Source: a bacterium (GTDB lineage Bacteria; Patescibacteriota; Minisyncoccia; UBA6257; GWB1-50-10). From it: 26,872 nt of DNA. The DNA lies in assembly GCA_021825465.1 (NCBI GenBank), contig JAKAGX010000006.1:1-26872 (forward strand), given 5' to 3'. Positions 7,008 through 13,997 of this stretch are shown here, in pieces (the stretch's first letter is position 1; every line of letters starts with the position of its first letter). The notes under the pieces are model-generated. The model was not told where the DNA came from. It saw only the letters and a program-made list of their open reading frames with translations, and searched no databases. Both the position numbers and the translations under genes were made by a program.

Positions 7008-7808
7008 TTATTTCAAATGATGTACGCTCCACTGGTACAGCACGACCGCCGCCGAGACCGATGCATTCAGCGATTCGCACCGCGGGTCCATCGGTATCCG
7101 GAGCCGGACATCACAAAGTTCGAGCGTCTTTTCGCGGATCCCCCGCCCCTCGTTCCCGACGATGAAAAGCGTCGGCGCATCGAATTTTTCATCCGCGATA
7201 TTCGTGCTCCCGTTCATCACGAGGCCGTAGGTTTTGAATCCCATCTCTTTCAGATCAGTCACGGTGTAGTTCACGTTGCCAATCGAGACCAAGGGCACCG
7301 AGAATACCATGCCCGCCGACACCTTCACGACCGCGCCCGTGATCGGCGCCTGCCGGTGCTCGGGGATCAAGACGCCCGCCGCGCCGAAGGCCGCCGCCGA
7401 GCGGATGATCGCGCCGACGTTCTGCGGATCCGTGAGCTCATCCAAGAGGACGAGGATCGTCTCTTCCGTCGGCTGCAGATTCCTTTTGAATGCGTTGAAA
7501 TCAACGACAAGCGATGAGGGATCGACGACCGCGATCACGCCCTGGTGCGTCGCTTCTTTTCCGACGAGATGCGTCGCATCCTTCGCCTTCATGATGGAAA
7601 ACGGGATCCCCCGCTTCGAAAGGTTGTCCCTCAAATCGCGCTCGGCAGCTTCAGGCGAAAGGAAAACCTTCCGGACCGTCTGCGGAGCTTTCGCGAGCGC
7701 TTCCTCGAGCGCATGCCTGCCGTACATATAGATCTTTTCCTGGTTGTGGGCAGTGCGCCCGTTGAATCTCTCCCGCTTATCGAACTTCCTCGGCCTGAAT
7801 TTCTTCAT
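7008..7808 (-). CDS. rlmB-like: 23S rRNA 2'-O-methyltransferase, TrmH/RlmB (SpoU) family
   Basis: The protein has 266 residues starting at the ATG at 7808. A basic, Arg/Lys-rich leader (about 1-25) precedes the SpoU substrate-binding domain (Y-G-R-H-A-L-E-E-A-L, about 29-105). The SPOUT catalytic domain carries all three motifs: motif 1 D-P-Q-N-V-G-A-I-I-R-S-A at about 127-138, motif 2 I-V-G-N-E-G-R-G-I at about 217-225 and motif 3 I-P-M-D-P-R-C-E-S-L-N-A-S-V-S-A-A at about 238-254. It should methylate a ribose 2'-OH in 23S rRNA or tRNA using SAM through the trefoil-knot dimer. Motif 3 here has the unusual P-R-C-E-S in place of the more common x-x-x-x-S-L-N spacer, but the S-L-N-x-S core is intact. 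Confidence 0.94.
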   Translation of the reverse strand: MKKFRPRKFDKRERFNGRTAHNQEKIYMYGRHALEEALAKAPQTVRKVFLSPEAAERDLRDNLSKRGIPFSIMKAKDATHLVGKEATHQGVIAVVDPSSLVVDFNAFKRNLQPTEETILVLLDELTDPQNVGAIIRSAAAFGAAGVLIPEHRQAPITGAVVKVSAGMVFSVPLVSIGNVNYTVTDLKEMGFKTYGLVMNGSTNIADEKFDAPTLFIVGNEGRGIREKTLELCDVRLRIPMDPRCESLNASVSAAVVLYQWSVHHLK

Positions 7809-7829
7809 GGATATGAAGTCCAGAATACT

Positions 7830-8711
7830 CTAAAGGCGCCCCGAATTCAATTTCGAATTTAAGTTAGGCAAGACGATCGAGAATATAATCAGCAATCCTC
7901 CCAAAACAGCCACAGCACTCAGCATCTCTCTGAATAGAAAGAAGCCGAACAATATTCCAAAAAGTATTTCCGAAAGGAGAACAATGCTCCCCTTGTTAGC
8001 TTCAATATATTTGAAACCGTAGATCGTGAGGCCTGATCCCAGGAATCCTGCAATGCCGTAACCGACGTTCGCCGCCCATGCCGATGAAATAAAGTTGAAG
8101 TCGAAGTTCTCCCTCAGTAAAACGGAAATGAGCAGGTTAACAATGACCCCTAATGTATAAGCGAAGGTGTTCACTTGGATGGACGAGTACTGGGGGATCT
8201 TTTTGCTGAATACGAAATAGACGCTGAAAAAAGCGCCTCCCGCAAAGGCCGCGAGAACGGGCACCAATCTGTTGATGCTGATATCGCCCCAGTAAACCAA
8301 GAGGAGGCCGGCAAGCGCCAGGAAAAATGCGGCATAATTCACTTTCGTCAGTTTCTCCCTCAAGAGCATCACCCCCAACACATAACTTACGATTACCGTC
8401 GCTGCATACTGAATAAACAATGCTGTTCCGAGATTAAGGTAGGCCAGCGAATAAAAAATGGGAGCGATTGCCAGAGCCCCCACGATGCCGATACCCAAAA
8501 ACCATTTCATATCTTCCTTTCTTATTTTTACGAAGAGTCTACTAACCAATCCGAAAACCACGAAACAGAGGAGAGAGACAACCGATCTCGTCCAAGCTTG
8601 AAAGAACGTGGGGAAAGTCCCGGCGATTATCTTCGAAAAAATGCCGTAAGAAGCGTAAAAGAATGCCGCGGAGAGAAGAATAAAAACCCCGAATCCCCTG
8701 CTCTTTTGCAT
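7830..8711 (-). CDS. EamA-type (DMT superfamily) transporter
   Basis: The protein has 293 residues from the ATG at 8711; the longer frame begins with a GTG at 8726 upstream of the promoter and is unlikely. About ten hydrophobic helices are arranged as two EamA repeats, with the first ending near L-L-L-V-Y-W-G-D (about residue 150) and the second starting at V-P-V-L-A-A-F-A-G-G. Members export metabolites or amino acids. The last eleven residues (N-L-N-S-K-L-N-S-G-R-L) are encoded by a GAATTC-type repeat, so the tail seems to have been extended by repeat DNA. It is convergent with nothing and lies 21 nt upstream of the rlmB-like gene. A consensus TATAAT sits 6 nt before the start. Confidence 0.9.
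   Translation of the reverse strand: MQKSRGFGVFILLSAAFFYASYGIFSKIIAGTFPTFFQAWTRSVVSLLCFVVFGLVSRLFVKIRKEDMKWFLGIGIVGALAIAPIFYSLAYLNLGTALFIQYAATVIVSYVLGVMLLREKLTKVNYAAFFLALAGLLLVYWGDISINRLVPVLAAFAGGAFFSVYFVFSKKIPQYSSIQVNTFAYTLGVIVNLLISVLLRENFDFNFISSAWAANVGYGIAGFLGSGLTIYGFKYIEANKGSIVLLSEILFGILFGFFLFREMLSAVAVLGGLLIIFSIVLPNLNSKLNSGRL
7842..7861. repeat. GAATTC/TTCGAATT repeat in the EamA-gene tail
   Basis: The last codons of the transporter gene include GAATTCAATTTCGAATTTA, the same motif that fills the gap 6911-7007. It encodes L-N-S-K-L-N-S-G next to the stop codon. Confidence 0.6.
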
Positions 8712-8717
8712 AAGTAG

Positions 8718-8723
8718 ATTATA
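8718..8723 (-). promoter_or_regulatory. -10 TATAAT of the EamA transporter
   Basis: A perfect TATAAT on the minus strand lies 6 nt before the ATG at 8711. No matching -35 is apparent. The predicted transcript is leaderless. Confidence 0.65.
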
Positions 8724-8735
8724 CACCGGGCAGAA

Positions 8736-9008
8736 TTATTGGACCGGCAGCTGATTTTTCCGGTAGATGAGCGTGAGGATGAGCACCGACCACGAACCGA
8801 TGACCCCGAGAATGAAGCTCGACATGATGACGATGTCGTGCATATACCAGCCGTAGAGAAACCAACTCGCCGTCCCGAAAGAAAAGATAATGAAGGTGGG
8901 TATGGAAATATCTTCGGCCGATTTCGTTTTCCAAATCTTCCAGATCTGCGGATAGTACCCGAGGGACATCAAGACCCCCATGACGGTTGCGAATACCTGG
9001 ACGATCAT
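8736..9008 (-). CDS. SemiSWEET-type sugar transporter (PQ-loop)
   Basis: This 90-residue protein has three TM helices (about 3-22, 35-55, 60-82). It carries the PQ-loop G-Y-Y-P-Q-I-W-K-I-W-K-T-K-S-A-E-D-I-S in helix 1 and its following loop, and the W-x-x-Y-G segment in helix 2. This is the SemiSWEET fold: one triple-helix bundle that dimerises to move sugars down their gradient. The chosen ATG at 9008 overlaps the stop of the upstream HD gene as ATGA, so the two are translationally coupled. A longer frame starting at 9062 would overlap that gene deeply and adds a non-membrane leader, so it was not used. The length matches the family. Confidence 0.9.
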   Translation of the reverse strand: MIVQVFATVMGVLMSLGYYPQIWKIWKTKSAEDISIPTFIIFSFGTASWFLYGWYMHDIVIMSSFILGVIGSWSVLILTLIYRKNQLPVQ

Positions 9009-9601
9009 AGCTCTTTGTTGCGCGTCACCCACCACTTGTCGGCTTTGTCGCTGAACCACCAATCATCGGATGGCGTCTCCACGATAATCTCCGCCAATGC
9101 TTTCGCTGTTTTCGTCTTAAGCCGCTTGACCGCCGAAGGGATCCACGTCTTGGCTCGCGTATTCCCGATGTCCACCTGCTCCTTGAGCGAGAGGATCCAC
9201 TCGATTTGGTCGGCGTCCTTCGCGATCAGGGCCTCCGCCCTCTTCCGTTCCTTGAGGTCTTTCACGATACCCATCAATTCGTTTCCGAACGGCAGCGTCT
9301 TTGCGAGATCATTGATCGCCTTGAATTCGTCGGCATTTGCGTATTTCTGATGAACATAGTTCAAATCGCTCGTCCGTGCTTCGCCGAGATCGTGGAAGAG
9401 ACACATCTTCATGACCTCGCCGACGTCGACCGTGCCGTCGAGCGTCGCAAGAACGTACCCGATGTACGTCACGCGATTCAGATGTTCAGCGACGGATTGC
9501 TTTCCGCTTCCCAGGAAATGGAAGCCGCTCCGCGGTGTTTTGGAGAGTATGCCGACCTCGTACAGAAAATCGGCGATCGGCTTCAGGTCTTGTTTCTTCA
9601 T
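9005..9601 (-). CDS. HD-domain phosphohydrolase (YfbR/HDDC2-like)
   Basis: The protein has 198 residues. The metal-binding HD signature is complete: S-V-A-E-H (H40), L-F-H-D-L-G-E (H70, D71) and A-K-D-A-D-Q-I-E-W (D129 or D131). The order and spacing match the YfbR/HDDC2 group of 5'-deoxynucleotidases, which remove phosphate from dNMPs. An Arg-Ser-Gly stretch at about 24-26 precedes the first histidine, as in that group. The extra C-terminal segment, W-W-F-S-D-K-A-D-K-W-W, is Trp-rich and not part of the HD core. A leaderless-type promoter precedes it, and it is divergent from the Doc toxin module across a shared palindrome. Substrate assignment is inferred from the family. Confidence 0.88.
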   Translation of the reverse strand: MKKQDLKPIADFLYEVGILSKTPRSGFHFLGSGKQSVAEHLNRVTYIGYVLATLDGTVDVGEVMKMCLFHDLGEARTSDLNYVHQKYANADEFKAINDLAKTLPFGNELMGIVKDLKERKRAEALIAKDADQIEWILSLKEQVDIGNTRAKTWIPSAVKRLKTKTAKALAEIIVETPSDDWWFSDKADKWWVTRNKEL

Positions 9602-9607
9602 GAAATC

Positions 9608-9613
9608 ATTATA
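9608..9613 (-). promoter_or_regulatory. Extended -10 of the HD/SemiSWEET pair
   Basis: TGGTATAAT on the minus strand (TG-n-TATAAT) lies 6 nt before the ATG at 9601. The 34-bp palindrome begins 23 nt further upstream, where a -35 or activator site would be, so its binding protein may also affect this promoter. Confidence 0.7.
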
Positions 9614-9635
9614 CCAGAGCCGAATGCATCCCCTT

Positions 9636-9669
9636 TATTCGTATGGTAACATATGTTACCATACGAATA
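9636..9669. promoter_or_regulatory. Perfect 34-bp palindromic operator at the antitoxin start
   Basis: The left half is TATTCGTATGGTAACAT (9636-9652). The right half (9653-9669) is its exact reverse complement with no spacer. The last base is the A of the antitoxin ATG at 9669. The site occupies the gap between the HD gene and the toxin module. Palindromes of this kind next to an HTH antitoxin are usually the autoregulatory operator; binding here would block the module's promoter and start codon. Confidence 0.85.
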
Positions 9670-9923
9670 TGCCCAAAGAATACTACTCAACCATCGAAGC
9701 CGCCAATATCCTCCGCATAAGCAGGAAGACGGTTTTTCAGTGGGCGAGGGACGGCAAGATCGAGGCCTTGCGGGTGGGACGCAATTTTATAATCCCCCAT
9801 GCCGCCATCATGGAAAAACTCGGCAAGGAGGTTGGTAAGGAGAAAAGGGCCGTCATTGAAAAGGCCATCGATAAAGCCATGAAGGACTACGGCAAAACAT
9901 TCAAACTCCTCGGAAAGGAATGA
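9669..9923 (+). CDS. Excisionase-like HTH antitoxin
   Basis: The protein has 84 residues. Residues about 4-50 form a MerR/excisionase-type winged helix: Y-Y-S-T-I-E-A-A-N-I-L-R-I-S-R-K-T-V-F-Q-W-A-R-D-G-K-I-E-A-L-R-V-G-R, followed by an N-F-I-I-P wing. A basic, helical tail (about 51-84) could wrap the toxin. The start is the ATG at 9669, where the 34-bp palindrome ends; a longer in-frame reading runs back across the HD gene and is not real. The stop overlaps the next start as ATGA. The tight coupling to a Doc-like gene makes it the antitoxin and autorepressor. It differs from Phd, the classic Doc partner, since it uses an excisionase fold and not an AbrB/Phd fold. Confidence 0.87.
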   Translation: MPKEYYSTIEAANILRISRKTVFQWARDGKIEALRVGRNFIIPHAAIMEKLGKEVGKEKRAVIEKAIDKAMKDYGKTFKLLGKE

Positions 9924-10351
9924 GACCGAAACCGGTAACAACCGCCGAAGTCGAATACACGGCTTTTAAATTGGCTGAAAAGTTCATGACATGGAACGAA
10001 CCGATACCGAACTTCGGATCAAGATTTCCACACATACTCGAGAGCTGTTTAGAAACACCATTCGTCCAGTTCAGTAGGAAAGATCTCTACCGGGGCCTTA
10101 TCGGCAAAGCGAGCATCATGTTCTACCTCATGATCAAAAATCATCCATTTCAAAATGGAAATAAGAGAATTGCCGTCATGACCCTTCTCTATTTCCTCTA
10201 CAAGAATAGTAAGTGGCTCAAAATCAATAATGTCGATTTGTACAACTTCGCCCGGGGAATCGCAAAAAGCAAACCGCAATCAAGAGAGAAGATAATTCTT
10301 CAAATACAAGCGCTTTTGAAGAAGAACATCATCAACTTTTCCACTCGCTAA
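9920..10351 (+). CDS. doc-like: Doc-like Fic-family toxin
   Basis: The protein has 143 residues and is all-helical. It holds the Fic/Doc catalytic loop H-P-F-Q-N-G-N-K-R at residues 75-83, matching H-x-F-x-(D/N)-(A/G)-N-K-R, with R83 as the last conserved base. Doc toxins of phage P1 phosphorylate EF-Tu; related Fic proteins transfer AMP. The motif here has Asn at the acidic position and Ile in place of the following Thr. That may affect the chemistry, so the reaction cannot be settled from sequence. The start overlaps the antitoxin stop as ATGA. The C-terminus overlaps the convergent dus gene end by 4 nt. No inhibitory (S/T)-x-x-x-E-(G/N) helix is seen within the protein. Confidence 0.88.
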   Translation: MRPKPVTTAEVEYTAFKLAEKFMTWNEPIPNFGSRFPHILESCLETPFVQFSRKDLYRGLIGKASIMFYLMIKNHPFQNGNKRIAVMTLLYFLYKNSKWLKINNVDLYNFARGIAKSKPQSREKIILQIQALLKKNIINFSTR

Positions 10352-11334
10352 AGGTGTCTGAGATGCTCTTCGACGATCTTCCGGACGGATGCGGCATCTT
10401 CCGCTTCCATGAGCTTTGCACGGAGTTCGTGCGCGCCGTCAAAGCCGGAAACGTACGCCTTGAAGTGTTTTTTCATGACTTCGAAATTCTTGATCCGGTT
10501 TTCCGTGTTGCTCTTGTACATATGCTCAAAAAGTTCCGCGTGGCGCGCCAAGCGCTCGAGTTTTTCTCCGATTGTCGGCGTTTTCCCCGAGAAGAACCAC
10601 GGATTCCCGAAGACGCCGCGGCCCACCATAATGCCGTCGAGGCCTGTTTCTTTCGCCTTTTGTTTTGCCTCATCGAGCGAAGTGATGTCGCCGTTCCCGA
10701 GAAGAAGCGTCCGGGGCGCGATGCGATCTTTCATTTTCACCATCGAGCGTGCCAAGTCCCAGTGCGCCGGAACTTTCGACATCTCGCTGCGCGTCCGGAA
10801 GTGCATGGTCAAAGCCGCAATATTCTCTTCGAGGAGCGCCGGCACCCACGTTTCGATCTCGTTCTTCCGGTACCCGATGCGGGTTTTGACGGATATCGGC
10901 ACGTCGCCTATGCCGCGCTTTGCGGCCCGGATGATCTCTTTCGCGAGCGCGGGGGTTTTTATGAGCGCAGCTCCCCCGCCGGATTTCTCGACGCCCTTGT
11001 CGGGGCACCCCATATTGATATCGAGGCCGTCGAAACCGAGGTCGCGGATCAATGCTCCGATCCGCTCGAATTGTTCCGGCTTGCCGCCGAAGAGCTGCGC
11101 GACGATCGGGTGCTCATCCTTTTCGTATTTGAGGTCGATCAAAAGCTTTTCCCGGCCTTCGGAGAGAAGGCCTTCGACCGAAACGAATTCCGTCCAGAAA
11201 ACGTCCGGTTTTTTGATCTCCGCGAACATCCGCCGGAACGCGGCGTCCGTCACATTCGCCATGGGCGCCATGGCCACGATCGGTTTTTTGAGCTTTGCCC
11301 AAAACCCGAGGTTCGGTTCAGTGTCTCGCTTCAT
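10348..11334 (-). CDS. dus: tRNA-dihydrouridine synthase (Dus)
   Basis: The protein has 328 residues from the ATG at 11334; an upstream GTG at 11382 in frame adds an unlikely leader. The FMN-binding TIM barrel has A-P-M-A-N-V-T-D-A-A-F-R near the start and Q-L-F-G-G-K-P at about 80. The catalytic loop G-L-D-I-N-M-G-C-P lies at about 100-108 with the active-site Cys, followed by K-S-G-G-G-A-A-L. The F-x-x-R-T-R strand and the G-N-G-D-I and G-V-F-G-N-P-W phosphate loops come later. A helical C-terminal domain binds tRNA. It reduces specific uridines in the tRNA D-loop with NADPH and FMN. The D-I-N-M-G-C-P-x-K pattern is closest to DusB-type enzymes. Confidence 0.93.
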   Translation of the reverse strand: MKRDTEPNLGFWAKLKKPIVAMAPMANVTDAAFRRMFAEIKKPDVFWTEFVSVEGLLSEGREKLLIDLKYEKDEHPIVAQLFGGKPEQFERIGALIRDLGFDGLDINMGCPDKGVEKSGGGAALIKTPALAKEIIRAAKRGIGDVPISVKTRIGYRKNEIETWVPALLEENIAALTMHFRTRSEMSKVPAHWDLARSMVKMKDRIAPRTLLLGNGDITSLDEAKQKAKETGLDGIMVGRGVFGNPWFFSGKTPTIGEKLERLARHAELFEHMYKSNTENRIKNFEVMKKHFKAYVSGFDGAHELRAKLMEAEDAASVRKIVEEHLRHL

Positions 11335-11386
11335 ATATATGAAGACAGCGTACCATTTCTGATACGCTGAGTTCAAATACACAGCA

Positions 11387-11411
11387 TTTTACTCCAGCAA
11401 CTGGTGTAAAA
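11387..11411. other. Hairpin in the 11335-11477 gap
   Basis: TTTTACTCCAG (11387-11397) pairs with CTGGTGTAAAA (11401-11411) with one mismatch and a 3-base loop. It lies downstream of the HNH cassette (minus). A T-run follows only on the plus strand, so it is not a clear terminator for that cassette. A second small stem, CAGCGTA/TACGCTG, sits at about 11346-11369. The rest of the gap shows nothing. Confidence 0.45.
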
Positions 11412-11477
11412 ATTTCTTTTTCCGCAAAGTACCGAGAACCACTAGATATTCTGGAGCATCAGAAGCAGCAAAAAACT

Positions 11478-12206
11478 TTAACCGGACAACAGCATAATTT
11501 TGTCGTCTCCCTTCTTCCGATACACGCCAACATTTATGCAATTATCACCACCAACTTTCCCAATCAATGGTATGATTTTTCCCAATGGGTCACAGCCCAT
11601 TAAAAAACTAACGTTATTTTTTGTACCTATTATTACTGGCAATGCATAGTCTTCTTCAAAACAACCCAGTCCCCAAGTCGCAACTGCCGCACAATACGCA
11701 ATTTTAATAACCATCCTTTCAAAGTGGGTACCTTTATGTGAGGTTGTAAAACTAATTTCTTTAATCCCATATTTACCAGCTACTGCTTTAGAATTTGGGC
11801 CGAAACCTATAAGCATAGCACCTGTCACCAAAGCCCCCTTCTCATTATTGGGGCCACCAAAGAAAGCGGGCAGTGGATATTCAAGGAAGGACGCTAAACC
11901 AAATGTTTCCTCTCTTTTTAGATTAAGGACTGTTTTTGTACCGTCTCTCAAAACAACTTCCAGTGGAAATATCTCCTTATCAAAATTTGTATGTCTTGAG
12001 GGATAATCTAAAGCGGCACGAGCTTCTACCCAATTTTCCTTTATGGGGTTCCTCTCCCATTGCGATGTAATTGAGCGACATTTTTCGCAACTTGCTTTAT
12101 GTAGAATATGTTTACCACCAAGAGCATGCGGGATGATGTGCTCATCTGTCTCGCCGGGACCGCCGCAATATATACACCGACCTACAAAGATATCGGTCTC
12201 TGACAT
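11478..12206 (-). CDS. HNH endonuclease with unknown C-terminal domain
   Basis: The protein has 242 residues from the ATG at 12206; a TTG at 12227 in frame is less likely. The N-terminal about 55 residues form a zinc-type HNH: C11-x-x-C14, the D-E-H23-I-I-P-H-A-L-G-G metal loop, then C40-x-x-C43. This is the compact HNH_5-type pattern found in restriction and defence nucleases. The remaining about 185 residues are beta-rich, with G-G-P-N-N-E-K-G at about 118 and a mostly hydrophobic stretch I-A-Y-C-A-A-V-A-T-W-G-L-G-C at about 170; this part is not recognised. It is the last gene of the AT-rich five-gene cassette, 10 nt after the Cys4 gene. Confidence 0.85.
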   Translation of the reverse strand: MSETDIFVGRCIYCGGPGETDEHIIPHALGGKHILHKASCEKCRSITSQWERNPIKENWVEARAALDYPSRHTNFDKEIFPLEVVLRDGTKTVLNLKREETFGLASFLEYPLPAFFGGPNNEKGALVTGAMLIGFGPNSKAVAGKYGIKEISFTTSHKGTHFERMVIKIAYCAAVATWGLGCFEEDYALPVIIGTKNNVSFLMGCDPLGKIIPLIGKVGGDNCINVGVYRKKGDDKIMLLSG

Positions 12207-12216
12207 GAGACAAAAC

Positions 12217-12474
12217 TTACTCAACAATCTGATGCCATTGGCTATAGAAATCTTGATTAGAATTTAAAGTATGACCTGAGGCAGCTGTCAAAGTTGCTGT
12301 GGTTCCTGTTGTCGTTAGTGCAGCGATTACATCAACTGAAGTATTCCTTTCCGGTGGATGTTGTAATTTTGCATCACAGTTTTTGCAGATTGCGGGGAGT
12401 GACTCCATAACCACAGTAAGGCTCATACTGGTAATTATCATTGCTCCACAGATTAGACATTTTGCGTTAGTCAT
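12217..12474 (-). CDS. Cys4 zinc-ribbon-like mini-protein
   Basis: The protein has 85 residues with two C-x-x-C pairs (C6/C9 and C30/C33) separated by a hydrophobic segment. A Thr/Ala-rich stretch (about 50-67) and a polar tail follow. This looks like a zinc-ribbon knuckle, but no family is recognised. It lies between the beta-rich gene and the HNH gene of the same cassette, with gaps of 25 and 10 nt, so it is probably co-expressed. A role as adaptor or DNA-binding partner is a guess. The hydrophobic segment between the pairs could instead make this a membrane-associated peptide. Confidence 0.68.
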   Translation of the reverse strand: MTNAKCLICGAMIITSMSLTVVMESLPAICKNCDAKLQHPPERNTSVDVIAALTTTGTTATLTAASGHTLNSNQDFYSQWHQIVE

Positions 12475-12499
12475 GTAAAAAGCTGCTCATTAATACCCG

Positions 12500-12997
12500 C
12501 TACTCCTTTTCGTGGTTACCCAAAGACTCATCTAAGATCTCAATGTCAAGGTGCACATTTCCAACTTCCCTGAAAATACTTTGCCCATCTTCTTTCAAAA
12601 AAAGCTTGAAATCATACAAACCAGAGGATGAGACTCTAATTCCACCCCATGGAGAAATGGACCGAAGTCGTTTTATTCCAGAAGCGAAGGTTAGCTCATA
12701 GCTTGCTATTTTTCTAACTTTTTTATCTGGTTCCACCACTCTTATTTCAACACTAGCCCTCTCTTCCGTATCGGAAGTGGGTCGCTCCCACAGTGTTAAT
12801 AAGTTAAATGATATCGGCACAGCTAACTGACCTTCTTTACCACTTTGTCCTTCTGCCCTTACGAGACCATTCTTCGGTACTCTAATTTGATCTATTACGT
12901 TGAAAATAGATAGGTTATTTGTTTGTCGATCAATGGAAACTCCGCTACAAATCATTGACCAAACATGATTTATTTTTCCCTGATTCATTTTAGACAT
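12500..12997 (-). CDS. Beta-rich protein of unknown function (DUF6941-like look)
   Basis: This 165-residue soluble protein has alternating beta-strand character. Its start, W-S-M-I-C-S-G-V-S-I-D-R-Q-T-N-N-L-S-I-F-N-V-I, and the later S-G-L-Y-D-F-K-L-F-L near residue 130 recall the small beta-sandwich proteins annotated as DUF6941. That resemblance is from memory of the pattern and is not certain. The ATG at 12997 lies inside the end of the XRE gene (8-nt overlap), so it is translated with the toxin-antitoxin pair. No catalytic motif is visible. It may be a structural or sensing part of the cassette. Confidence 0.78.
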   Translation of the reverse strand: MSKMNQGKINHVWSMICSGVSIDRQTNNLSIFNVIDQIRVPKNGLVRAEGQSGKEGQLAVPISFNLLTLWERPTSDTEERASVEIRVVEPDKKVRKIASYELTFASGIKRLRSISPWGGIRVSSSGLYDFKLFLKEDGQSIFREVGNVHLDIEILDESLGNHEKE

Positions 12998-13457
12998 AAG
13001 AATTTATAGATTTTTTATTTTCATGGTTCCATTGAACACCTCCCGTTGATTCTCCCCACAAGATCTCCGTATCCAAACATTGAAGGGATGTTTTCGGCGA
13101 AGTGATTTCCACAAACGAGGTTACTTTGTTTGTATCACTGGTATTAACCGAACTAGTCGTGTCTCTTACAAGCAGTTCCCTTCCAAATTGCAATTCCACC
13201 CCCAATGACCTTGCAAATCTCTGTAGTAAATTCAAGCCAATATCCATGTCAGCATTTTCAACCCTCGAAACCACTTTTTGTGTTGTCCCTGCTTTCTTAG
13301 CAAGTGCTTGTTGGGACCATCCCTTTAACTTTCTTGCTTCATTAACTGCAACAGCAAGTCGCACCAAAACATCCATTTCTTGGGATGCTTTCACAAAAGC
13401 TGGTTTTTTCTTTATTAAATTAATATTGTTCTTTTTTCCCTTATTCATATTTTTCAT
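12990..13457 (-). CDS. higA-like: XRE-family antitoxin (HigA-like)
   Basis: The protein has 155 residues. After a Lys-rich leader, an XRE-type HTH covers about 32-86: A-R-K-L-K-G-W-S-Q-Q-A-L-A-K-K-A-G-T-T-Q-K-V-V-S-R-V-E-N, then D-I-G-L-N-L-L-Q-R-F-A-R-S-L-G. It has an extra C-terminal extension of about 65 Ser/Thr-rich residues that ordinary HigA proteins lack. Its start overlaps the end of the toxin gene by 17 nt (toxin first, antitoxin second, as in higBA), and its end overlaps the next gene. It should bind the palindrome at 13896-13913 and repress the cassette. Confidence 0.88.
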   Translation of the reverse strand: MKNMNKGKKNNINLIKKKPAFVKASQEMDVLVRLAVAVNEARKLKGWSQQALAKKAGTTQKVVSRVENADMDIGLNLLQRFARSLGVELQFGRELLVRDTTSSVNTSDTNKVTSFVEITSPKTSLQCLDTEILWGESTGGVQWNHENKKSINSYV

Positions 13458-13860
13458 ACTGATTTGGGTTTTTCTTAAAATCCTCGTAATATTTTTGTGC
13501 TATGTCGTTATTCTCTTTGATCTTTTTATCCACTCTCTGTTTTCCGGCCTTTTCATATAATTTTGGCTTATCATATACTCGGAGCAAAACCAACTTATCT
13601 CTGTGATAACAAAAATACAATACTCTTACTAAGGTGCTCCCATCTGGAATTCTCAGTTCCTGAAAATCGTATCCGATCACATCCGATGAAAACTCCCCAC
13701 CTGGTATACCATTCTTCTCGGCTGTCAACTTAATGACACTATCCATCTTCGCCAATATTTTAATTCTCTTTTCATTTAATTTTTTCTTCGAGATATATTC
13801 AGATAGGTACACCTTTACGGGCACTGTACCCGACTTCTCTCGGTAGCAGACGATTTCCAT
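13441..13860 (-). CDS. higB-like: RelE/HigB-type toxin (Gp49 family)
   Basis: The protein has 139 residues from the ATG at 13860; an in-frame TTG sits at 13869. It shows the Gp49/HigB pattern: S-G-x-x-P-V-K-x-Y-L near the start, a helical segment with K-M-D-S-V-I-K-L, then the core strands L-R-I-P-D-G-S-T-L-V-R-V-L-Y-F-C-Y and K-L-V-L-L-R-V-Y-D-K. A basic helix E-K-A-G-K-Q-R-V follows. The C-terminal helix ends with K-Y-Y-E-D-F-K-K-N-P. Members cut mRNA on the ribosome. Its order ahead of an overlapping XRE antitoxin is that of higBA. The 18-bp palindrome lies 35 nt upstream. Confidence 0.9.
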   Translation of the reverse strand: MEIVCYREKSGTVPVKVYLSEYISKKKLNEKRIKILAKMDSVIKLTAEKNGIPGGEFSSDVIGYDFQELRIPDGSTLVRVLYFCYHRDKLVLLRVYDKPKLYEKAGKQRVDKKIKENNDIAQKYYEDFKKNPNQYEKYE

Positions 13861-13895
13861 TGTTTTCAAGACTTAACGTCATCTTCTACTGTAAG

Positions 13896-13913
13896 TATAC
13901 CCTATAGGGTATA
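13896..13913. promoter_or_regulatory. 18-bp perfect palindrome, operator of the higBA-HNH cassette
   Basis: TATACCCTATAGGGTATA is its own reverse complement. On the minus strand its end merges into a -10-like TATACT (13899-13894) about 33 nt before the toxin ATG at 13860. A repressor bound here would cover the promoter, as usual for HigA autoregulation. Confidence 0.8.
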
Positions 13914-13997
13914 AAAGTCAAGGACCAGAACATTCGCCGAAAACGGATTAAAAACCTACAAAAACATGTGTTTTACCCCCTCACCGCCCCACTGCTT

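Noticed and set aside
10354..11370. Two overlapping long plus-strand frames across dus
   Set aside because: Both are antisense to a complete Dus with catalytic Cys loop.
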